This document shows positions 1 to 5,369 of a stretch of DNA of 6,048 bases, one piece after another. This DNA comes from an uncultured Candidatus Saccharibacteria bacterium (GTDB lineage: Bacteria; Patescibacteriota; Saccharimonadia; Saccharimonadales; UBA4665). Position numbers and translations under genes: made by a program. Each line of letters opens with the position of its first letter. Within the stretch, counting starts at the first letter, position 1. The stretch is from NCBI GenBank assembly GCA_903891235.1, contig CAITDW010000206.1, positions 1 through 6,048 of the forward strand, in the 5' to 3' direction. Below the pieces are notes generated by a model. The model did no database searches. It was not told where the DNA came from and was given only the letters and a program-made list of their open reading frames with translations.

Positions 1-24
1 CCCTTTGGCACCGTGGTTTTTTTT
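1..24 (+). terminator. Possible right half of an intrinsic terminator cut by the window start
   Basis: A G+C-rich stretch (bases 1-16, ending CACCGTGG) runs directly into eight T residues (17-24). This is the shape of the 3' arm and U-tract of a rho-independent terminator for a + strand gene upstream of the window. The matching left arm would lie before base 1 and cannot be seen, so no hairpin can be shown. It stands out because the following 130 bases are very AT-rich. Confidence 0.3.
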
Positions 25-175
25 CCTTTGAAACAACAATTAAATTATTTTAATAAATTAAAACACGTTGTGTTTCTAGTGTAAATTAATATTTTATGTA
101 AAACTTGCATTTTCTTGAAATTGGAGATAAATTATAAAAAATATAAAAATTATCATTTTGGATGAAAAGGAAATC
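25..175 (+). promoter_or_regulatory. AT-rich leader and probable promoter/operator region of parAB
   Basis: This non-coding stretch is strongly AT-rich. Bases 39-62 alternate ATTAAA / TTTAAT / ATTAAA and so could melt easily or form small hairpins. An inverted repeat lies at 61-75 (listed separately). The best promoter-like pair I can find is TTGCAT (105-110) and TAAATT (128-133) with a 17-bp spacer, but both boxes are poor matches. TTGAAA at 115-120 is a better -35 but has no good -10 at the right distance. A ribosome binding site, AAGGA (167-171), sits just before the ATG at 176. No iterons or perfect DnaA box were seen, although such AT-rich DNA could also belong to an origin extending upstream. 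Confidence 0.45.
61..75. promoter_or_regulatory. Inverted repeat, candidate ParA operator
   Basis: AAACAC (61-66) and GTGTTT (70-75) are perfect 6-bp inverted arms around GTT. ParA proteins of type Ia carry an N-terminal DNA-binding extension and repress their own operon by binding operator repeats upstream of parA. The position about 100 bp before parA and the symmetry fit this, but the site is short and single, so the assignment is an inference. Confidence 0.3.
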
Positions 176-1393
176 ATGTTAGATACGCAAATTGTTTCAT
201 ATGGCACTGACAATCCCGAAGAGTTGATGGATAAATTCTATAAAGCCGGTAATGAAATGTTATTAACTCTCCGGAATTACGTAGTTAGTCCTGAAAAAAG
301 AAAAAAACCAAGGACTTGGGGCGCGCTTGAAGCAGCTAAGATGGTTAAAGTATCAGATCCTACATTTAGAAAATTACTTGAATCAAACCCAAATATTCTT
401 GGTGTTATAAATGAAGAATCTGAAAATGGTCGAAAAACCAAAAAATATACTCTAGAAGCCATTAACGCTTTAAGAGATAAAGCTGGAACTCGATATAAGC
501 GACCTAAGGGATCGAAGGCGTTAACAATTGCAATATCGAATTTAAAAGGTGGGGTAGGAAAAACAGAGACCACTGTTGATTTAGGAAAAAAAATAGCTAT
601 AGAAGGTCTTAAAGTGCTTTTGCTCGATTTTGATGCGCAAGGTACAGCAACACTCATCAGTTCAGGATTAATACCAGATTTGGAATTAAAATATGAGGAC
701 ACAATAACCAATGTGCTCATATCAAACCCCAATAGTATTGAAAGTGTAATATTAAAAACCCACTTTGATGGATTTGATATCATTCCAGCAAACTTGGCTA
801 TTCAAGATTGCGATTTAATCTTACCTAATGAAAAAGAAAATAACCATGAGCGCTTAGGCTCTCCTTTCATTAGACTTACCGAATCATTAAAGATTATTAA
901 AAATCAATATGATGTGATTTTGGTAGATTGCGGCCCAAATCTAGGACTGCTTACACTTAATGCTATTATTGCTTGCGATGGAATTATCATCCCTATTCCA
1001 CCTAGTATGAATGATTACTCAAGTTTTACCATGTTTACGGCTGCATTAAGAAATGTCTTTAAAGAATTATCATCTAAAAAACTGGAATACTTAAGAATCT
1101 TAATTTCCAAACACAGTGGCAGTAATGAAGCTCTGCAGATGGAAAATTTGATGAGGGAGCAATTTGGTCGATATGTTCTCACAAACCATATGTGTGAAAC
1201 AGTTGAAGTTCCTAAAGCAGCCAATGAAATTGGTACTATCTACGACATATCAAAACCGCGTGGTAGTAGAGAAGCATATCGACGAGCGTTACAGCATCTT
1301 GATGATGTGAATATGGAAATTATTAATAATTTTAAAGATATTTGGGATAGACAGGTTAAAGCAACCCAGTTAAGTGGAGATAAACATGGATAA
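176..1393 (+). CDS. parA: ParA-type partition ATPase (type Ia, SopA/P1 ParA-like)
   Basis: This is the plasmid segregation ATPase: it binds nonspecific DNA when loaded with ATP and moves ParB-centromere complexes so that each daughter cell inherits the plasmid. From the ATG the protein is 405 residues, normal for type Ia. The N-terminal ~110 residues hold a predicted helix-turn-helix (about 48-70, around TWGALEAAKMVKVSD), the part that represses the operon in this class. The deviant Walker A motif KGGVGKTE is at about 124-131, the A' motif LLLDFDAQG at about 148-156, and Walker B VILVDCGP at about 247-254. NLKGG before the P-loop resembles F-plasmid SopA. I chose the ATG at 176 because AAGGA ends 4 bp upstream; the in-frame TTG at 158 would add six residues and has no ribosome binding site at proper distance. 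The 3' end overlaps parB by 8 bp. Confidence 0.95.
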   Translation: MLDTQIVSYGTDNPEELMDKFYKAGNEMLLTLRNYVVSPEKRKKPRTWGALEAAKMVKVSDPTFRKLLESNPNILGVINEESENGRKTKKYTLEAINALRDKAGTRYKRPKGSKALTIAISNLKGGVGKTETTVDLGKKIAIEGLKVLLLDFDAQGTATLISSGLIPDLELKYEDTITNVLISNPNSIESVILKTHFDGFDIIPANLAIQDCDLILPNEKENNHERLGSPFIRLTESLKIIKNQYDVILVDCGPNLGLLTLNAIIACDGIIIPIPPSMNDYSSFTMFTAALRNVFKELSSKKLEYLRILISKHSGSNEALQMENLMREQFGRYVLTNHMCETVEVPKAANEIGTIYDISKPRGSREAYRRALQHLDDVNMEIINNFKDIWDRQVKATQLSGDKHG

Positions 1394-2399
1394 TAGCAAG
1401 CGAAGCATTCATAATTCTGGCCCGCTGGGAATGTTAATGAAAAATGGTCAAATTAAAAAGGTTGAGACTACAGAAGAAAAAAAGGAAGAAAACACTTATG
1501 TTAATCATAAGTCAGTAGGATCATATTTTAAAACTCAGTCGGGCATTGAATTTTCAGAACAAGAACTAATTCACGTGAATCCTGAAGAGTGTGAGCCTTG
1601 GAAATACGCTAATCGTCATGAAGATGAGTTGGGCGATATTGAGGGTTTAATGGATTCTATTAGAGCACATAAACAATTGCAGCCAGCGCTAATTAGGCAC
1701 CACCCTGCCCCACACGACAACATTAAATATGAGATTATCTTTGGTCGCAGAAGACATATGGCATGCTTGAAACTAGGAATTCCCTTTCTTGCTATTCGTA
1801 AAGAAATTCCAAATATTCAAGATGCTGTAGCGTCACAAGATGCTGAAAATAAATTAAGAAATGATGTTAGTAACTACTCTAATGCATTGCTGTATCAGCG
1901 GTTACTTTCAGATAATATATTTGAAACAGAAAAGGAATTGGCAGAAAAACTGAGGCTTTCTGCTTCTACTTTAAACGATCTAATGGCTTATGCGAAAATA
2001 CCAGAAGACATAGTAAATAAAATTCCTAATATTCATGCTTTATCAAAACAATTAGCAGTAAAACTAGTGCAATTGCTAAATAAATCCAAAGATAATCATA
2101 CTAAAATTCTTAAGATAGCTAATCAAATTGGAAAAACAATTACATCTCAAGCTAAATTGGAAAAACTATTCGAAGTAGAACTTAAGTCTTCTAAAAAAAA
2201 TACAAATACACTTCAATCAGCAGTATCTTATACAACGCCGGCTGGTAAGAAACTTTTTACATTTAAATCAGATTATCGGGGCTTACCCTCTATTGTCCTC
2301 AATAAAGAAATTATTAATTTAATTAACTTTGAAGACATGTGTCATCACGTTTCTGATTATCTTGAGAAGCTTGTGTCAGAATCCGAGTACTCGGATTGA
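1386..2399 (+). CDS. parB: ParB-family centromere-binding protein
   Basis: This is the DNA-binding partner of ParA: it binds the centromere, spreads on nearby DNA and stimulates ParA ATP hydrolysis. The 337-residue protein has a charged, disordered-looking N-terminus (the usual ParA-interacting part). A ParB/Spo0J-type domain follows from about residue 60, with the nucleotide-binding box GRRRHMAC at about 120-127. A helix-turn-helix region spans about 180-205 (ELAEKLRLSASTLNDL), and a C-terminal region probably serves dimerisation. The start is the ATG at 1386: GGAG at 1376-1379 is 6 bp upstream, whereas the in-frame GTG at 1374 overlaps that site. The ATG lies inside the last codons of parA, so translation is probably coupled. 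The last codons (ESEYSD-stop) are encoded by the first palindrome of the candidate centromere. Confidence 0.92.
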   Translation: MDNSKRSIHNSGPLGMLMKNGQIKKVETTEEKKEENTYVNHKSVGSYFKTQSGIEFSEQELIHVNPEECEPWKYANRHEDELGDIEGLMDSIRAHKQLQPALIRHHPAPHDNIKYEIIFGRRRHMACLKLGIPFLAIRKEIPNIQDAVASQDAENKLRNDVSNYSNALLYQRLLSDNIFETEKELAEKLRLSASTLNDLMAYAKIPEDIVNKIPNIHALSKQLAVKLVQLLNKSKDNHTKILKIANQIGKTITSQAKLEKLFEVELKSSKKNTNTLQSAVSYTTPAGKKLFTFKSDYRGLPSIVLNKEIINLINFEDMCHHVSDYLEKLVSESEYSD

Positions 2400-2423
2400 T
2401 TATCTGATCCGAGTACTCGGATC
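2380..2423. repeat. Tandem 16-bp palindromes, candidate parS centromere
   Basis: The perfect palindrome ATCCGAGTACTCGGAT occurs at 2381-2396 and 2407-2422, 26 bp apart. Each extends to 18 bp with a different outer pair (A/T in the first, G/C in the second). I found no other copy in the window. SopB-type ParB proteins bind inverted repeats of similar size, and type Ia centromeres normally lie just downstream of parB, as here. The first copy overlaps the parB 3' end and stop codon; the second ends 23 bp before the rep start. The position upstream of rep means the pair could instead, or also, be an operator for Rep or ParB control of rep. No T-tract follows, so a terminator role is unlikely. Confidence 0.7.
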
Positions 2424-2446
2424 GATTTAATAGCACGGAGATAGCT

Positions 2447-3724
2447 ATGGTAAGCGTTGCACTAAATAATAAAAATATTGAACTTAAAAAACATGTTAAT
2501 GCGATACATTGTTCTAATAACCTGACGCTTGTTCAAAGAAAGCTATTTAATGCGCTGCTTTTTAATGCTTATCCAAATCTGCCCCATAAGCAAATATTTG
2601 AGATAAAAGGCAAAGATTTATATAAACTTATTGGGTATAACAGCAAAGATACTGGAAAACTTAAAGATGCTTTGTTGGGCTTAATAACGATTGCTATTGA
2701 ATGGAATGTTATTGACTGTTCTAATGGTCAGGAGAAAAAATGGAAAGCCAGTTCAATTCTCGCCTCAGCTGAATTATCAAATGGTATTTGCTCTTATGAA
2801 TATAGCCAAGTAATGAGAGACTTTCTTTATCAACCAGAGATATATGGGAAAATAAATATTGAATTAGTATCTCAGTTTAAATCAGGGTATGGACTAGCTT
2901 TATACGAAAATTGTATTCGTTATAAAGGATTGACTCAAACACCATGGTTTCCGATAGATGTATTTAGAAAACTCATGGGTGTATATGATGACAAGTATCA
3001 GGCTTTCAAAGATTTCAAAAAAAGAGTTCTAGATGTTGGGGTAAATGAAGTAAATAGTATTTCTCCCATTAAAGTTTTCCCAGAAATCGAGCGAGTTAAT
3101 CAAAAAGTTATAAAGATCAGGTTTATGCTTGCAAAGACTATGGACCATGCTTCAATGGTATTAGCTGAGAACATTATTGATGATGAATTAAATAGAATTC
3201 TAATGGATACTTTTGGCTTTTCTGACGGCATGATAGACGAAGTTTTATCTAAATATGAACAAAATTATATTCGTGAAAAAATAGACGTAATCATTCAATC
3301 AGAAAATTTTATTGGTGGCAAAATAAGAGGTTTAGCTGGATATTTAACTGAAGCGTTGAAAAAAGACTACAAACCCAGCAGATCAAGCAAAATACTTATA
3401 GATGAGCGGCGAAAAATAAAAGAGCAGAAAGAAAAGGAGGAAAAGCAAAAGGAAACTGATGCCTCTGAAAAATATAAAGCATATATAACAAAAAAAATTA
3501 ATGGTTATCTTACAAGTTTAACTTCAGATCAATATCAAGAGTTAATGAATGAATTTGATGTGTATATGAAATGTCAAAACAGTACTGTATTAAATTTTTA
3601 TCGCAAATACAGCCTAGATCACCCAGTAGTCAAGGGAACCCTTAATAAGTATATTAAAGAAAGTAAAAAAGAGCATCTTGGTTCGCTCGTATCGATAGAA
3701 GAGTTTCTTGAATTATTTGAATAA
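2447..3724 (+). CDS. rep: Rep_3 (RepB-type) plasmid replication initiator with long C-terminal extension
   Basis: Initiators of this family bind iterons at the plasmid origin, help open the DNA and recruit the host replisome. The 425-residue protein starts at an ATG with GGAG (2437-2440) 6 bp upstream. Residues about 10-230 carry the two winged-helix Rep_3 pattern: LTLVQRKLFNALL near 26-38, FKSGYGLALYE near 144-154, TPWFPIDVFRKLMGVY near 165-180, and FKDFKKRVLDVGVNEVN near 187-203. After that comes an extension of about 195 residues. It includes GGKIRGLAGYLTEALKKDY (290-308), similar to a short motif often seen near the C-terminus of plasmid Rep proteins, then a Lys/Glu-rich probable coiled coil (about 319-343) and a further helical end. 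The gene lies 47 bp after parB on the same strand and may be cotranscribed. Which DNA it binds is not clear from the window. Confidence 0.9.
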   Translation: MVSVALNNKNIELKKHVNAIHCSNNLTLVQRKLFNALLFNAYPNLPHKQIFEIKGKDLYKLIGYNSKDTGKLKDALLGLITIAIEWNVIDCSNGQEKKWKASSILASAELSNGICSYEYSQVMRDFLYQPEIYGKINIELVSQFKSGYGLALYENCIRYKGLTQTPWFPIDVFRKLMGVYDDKYQAFKDFKKRVLDVGVNEVNSISPIKVFPEIERVNQKVIKIRFMLAKTMDHASMVLAENIIDDELNRILMDTFGFSDGMIDEVLSKYEQNYIREKIDVIIQSENFIGGKIRGLAGYLTEALKKDYKPSRSSKILIDERRKIKEQKEKEEKQKETDASEKYKAYITKKINGYLTSLTSDQYQELMNEFDVYMKCQNSTVLNFYRKYSLDHPVVKGTLNKYIKESKKEHLGSLVSIEEFLELFE

Positions 3725-3732
3725 AAACAATA

Positions 3733-3782
3733 GGGGGACGTTTACGGGGTTATTTTATTAGTCAAGGCGAGACGTTTGCAGG
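3733..3782. repeat. Degenerate 16-bp direct repeat downstream of rep
   Basis: GGGGGACGTTTACGGG (3733-3748) and GCGAGACGTTTGCAGG (3767-3782) agree at 12 of 16 positions, sharing GACGTTT, with starts 34 bp apart. They lie just after the rep stop codon and are more G+C-rich than the surroundings. They could be remnants of Rep-binding iterons, a regulator site for the following operon, or a recombination scar between backbone and cargo. Two imperfect copies are too few to decide. Confidence 0.4.
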
Positions 3783-3788
3783 AACCTA

Positions 3789-3836
3789 TTAACATATTAT
3801 TGTTAACGTAAATTAAGTTGTTAACTTGGAGACTTG
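3789..3836 (+). promoter_or_regulatory. Putative promoter/operator and ribosome binding site of the cargo genes
   Basis: TTAACA (3789-3794) and TGTTAA (3801-3806) are inverted arms around TATTAT (3795-3800), which matches the -10 consensus at five of six positions; no convincing -35 lies 16-18 bp upstream. TTGTTAAC occurs twice (3800-3807 and 3818-3825), 18 bp apart, and the second copy is inside AAGTT-GTT-AACTT (3815-3827). A -10 box within an inverted repeat suggests a repressor- or activator-controlled promoter, although short AT-rich symmetries arise easily by chance. GGAG at 3828-3831 is the ribosome binding site, 5 bp before the ATG at 3837. Confidence 0.4.
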
Positions 3837-4826
3837 ATGAGGAAAGTGAAACGAATACAGGTTTGCGCATTGGGCGGCACTATATGTTCGATGGCAAATG
3901 ACCCTGTTGAAGAATATTATAGTAGTGCTTCTATTAATGTAGAATCATTAATAGAGTTATTACCAATTGATAAAAGTGAAATAGAGATACAAGCAGAACA
4001 ATTGTTTCAAAAAATCAGCCAAGATATTACTTATAATGATTTGCTTGTGATAGCCAAAAGGTTAAATGAATTGGCTCAGCAACATGATGTGGTCGGAATC
4101 GTTGTTACACAGGGCACAAACAGTATCGAAGAAATAGTGTTTTTTATTAGTTTGCTTGTAAAAACACATAAACCTATAGTGTTCACTGGTGCGTTTAGAC
4201 CTTATTCTGCATTTGGATATGATGGACTTAGAAATTTGTTTAATGCAATAGTAGTTGCAGGTGATAAACAGATGCAAAATCTAGGTGTCCTATTAACTTT
4301 TAATGATTGTATTGTGCAGGCCCGCGATGCAGTTAAATTAGATCCATCCGTTTTAGGAAATTTTGTTAATAGCAATGATATGTTAGGGGTTGTCCAGGGG
4401 AGATCAATACATCTTAATAATCGAACAAATAATGTTTATAAAAACAACTATGACTTTCCTATTGAAAATTTACACAATCTCCCAAAGGTGTGTATAATAT
4501 ATGGTCATTATGGGATGGGCGATTTATTTGTGCAAACAGCGATTGACAATGGTTTTCAAGGAATAATTAGTGCTGGCATGGGTAAAGGTTATCAACCAGA
4601 AGGGGTTACAAAGGCCCTAATTGAGGCGAGTAATAAGGGAGTAATAATTGTACGATGCTCAAGGACTGGATATGGGATAGTGCGTAGAGATCCAAAACTT
4701 GATGATAGGTTTGGTATGGTTGCCGGAGGCTCGTTGAACCCGCAAAAAGCAGTGATTTTGTTGGCGTTGGCGCTAACTAAAACGGATGATAAATTAGAAA
4801 TCCAAGGATTTTTTGACGAATATTAG
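3837..4826 (+). CDS. Asparaginase-family protein with Asp-to-Asn change in the active site
   Basis: L-asparaginases of this family hydrolyse asparagine to aspartate and ammonia. The 329-residue length is normal, and without a signal peptide the protein should be cytoplasmic. The first active-site motif GGTI (13-16) keeps the nucleophile Thr15. SQD at 61-63 matches the substrate-binding Ser-Gln of the family, GAFRP is at 118-122, and Lys167 in ARDAVK corresponds to the catalytic Lys. The C-terminal block RFGMVAGGSLNPQKA (291-305) is typical. The second motif reads TQGTNS (91-96) where the family usually has HGTDT, so the catalytic Asp is Asn95 while Thr94 remains. This may alter or abolish ordinary asparaginase activity. 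The ATG at 3837 is preferred over the TTG at 3834, which sits only 2 bp after the GGAG. The gene starts the cargo operon, with the next gene beginning 13 bp downstream or overlapping. Confidence 0.85.
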   Translation: MRKVKRIQVCALGGTICSMANDPVEEYYSSASINVESLIELLPIDKSEIEIQAEQLFQKISQDITYNDLLVIAKRLNELAQQHDVVGIVVTQGTNSIEEIVFFISLLVKTHKPIVFTGAFRPYSAFGYDGLRNLFNAIVVAGDKQMQNLGVLLTFNDCIVQARDAVKLDPSVLGNFVNSNDMLGVVQGRSIHLNNRTNNVYKNNYDFPIENLHNLPKVCIIYGHYGMGDLFVQTAIDNGFQGIISAGMGKGYQPEGVTKALIEASNKGVIIVRCSRTGYGIVRRDPKLDDRFGMVAGGSLNPQKAVILLALALTKTDDKLEIQGFFDEY

Positions 4827-4839
4827 GACGCATGATCAA

Positions 4840-5337
4840 ATGAGCATAAATAAATCAGTAGCTGAAAAGTTACGTAACTACCTGTCTAATGCATATAAGG
4901 ATTTTAATAAAGATGAAAAAAAATACCGATGTAAAATTGTTAACCTAGAGCTAAAGGATAATGATGATGTTGTTTTATATGTAAAAATTAGCGCCGTGAA
5001 GTCTAGTGTCGTTTCGTTTTCTCCAGAAGAATTGGTCTTAAGCGATAAAATGCTTAGAGAGTTTTCATCTATCGATTCTAGAACGATTACTTTTTTTGCG
5101 CTTCAAAAGGAAAAAGGTGCAATTCTAGAAAATCATACACATACCATATGTGGCCAAGAATTTAATAATGGAAAAACTATTTTTATAACAAAAAAAATGG
5201 GTGAGCAAGGAGAACGCAAACAAACGGCACATGAATTATATTCAAATGCACAGCTTTTAAATCAATTCAACCGAGCAGATACCCAAAATATAATGGTTAC
5301 AGCTATACAGGAACAAGTAGCAGAGGACTTTGAATAA
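4840..5337 (+). CDS. Conserved-looking hypothetical soluble protein of unknown function
   Basis: I do not recognise this protein. From the ATG at 4840 it has 165 residues, no signal peptide and no membrane segment. It alternates likely helices (about 5-22, 62-76, 126-145) with strands (about 30-38, 44-60, 81-90, 112-118), which suggests a compact mixed alpha/beta fold. A His/Cys-containing stretch NHTHTICGQ (98-106) could bind a metal or be structural; this is only a guess. The C-terminus is acidic (AEDFE). Start choice is uncertain: AGGA at 4825-4828 is a rather distant 11 bp from ATG 4840, while the in-frame TTG at 4813 has AAGGA 4 bp upstream, would overlap the asparaginase gene by 14 bp and would give 174 residues. 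Normal base composition and tight spacing support a real gene cotranscribed with its neighbours. Confidence 0.7.
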   Translation: MSINKSVAEKLRNYLSNAYKDFNKDEKKYRCKIVNLELKDNDDVVLYVKISAVKSSVVSFSPEELVLSDKMLREFSSIDSRTITFFALQKEKGAILENHTHTICGQEFNNGKTIFITKKMGEQGERKQTAHELYSNAQLLNQFNRADTQNIMVTAIQEQVAEDFE

Positions 5338-5339
5338 TA

Positions 5340-5369
5340 ATGCCTAAACATAGAGACGACAAAAAATGA
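5340..5369 (+). other. Nine-codon mini-ORF ending in an ATGA overlap with the transporter start
   Basis: An ATG at 5340, 2 bp after the preceding stop codon, opens MPKHRDDKK and ends in TGA at 5367-5369, which overlaps the transporter ATG at 5366 as ATGA. AGAGGA (5322-5327) lies 12 bp upstream, a long spacing. The transporter itself has only a weak Shine-Dalgarno sequence, so the mini-ORF could deliver ribosomes to it by termination-reinitiation. It may equally be chance; no function as a peptide is claimed. Confidence 0.25.

Noticed and set aside
277..783. 168-codon open frame on the minus strand
   Set aside because: It lies entirely inside parA, whose motifs are unambiguous, and its translation shows no recognisable domain; it is an antisense shadow.
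1015..1224. 69-codon minus-strand frame
   Set aside because: Fully antisense to the conserved C-terminal part of parA, with no supporting ribosome binding site or motif.
2380..2423. Palindromes read as a terminator after parB
   Set aside because: The hairpins are not followed by a T-tract, and two identical copies at fixed spacing fit protein-binding sites better.
4062..4277. 71-codon minus-strand frame
   Set aside because: Antisense to the asparaginase core, including the active-site motif; the sense strand explains the sequence.
4588..4596. TTATCAACC as a DnaA box
   Set aside because: It is an imperfect match lying within the asparaginase coding sequence, far from any origin-like context.
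5323..5337. Acidic C-terminus of the middle cargo protein as a type IV secretion signal
   Set aside because: A few acidic residues are not enough, and the host lineage is itself uncertain.
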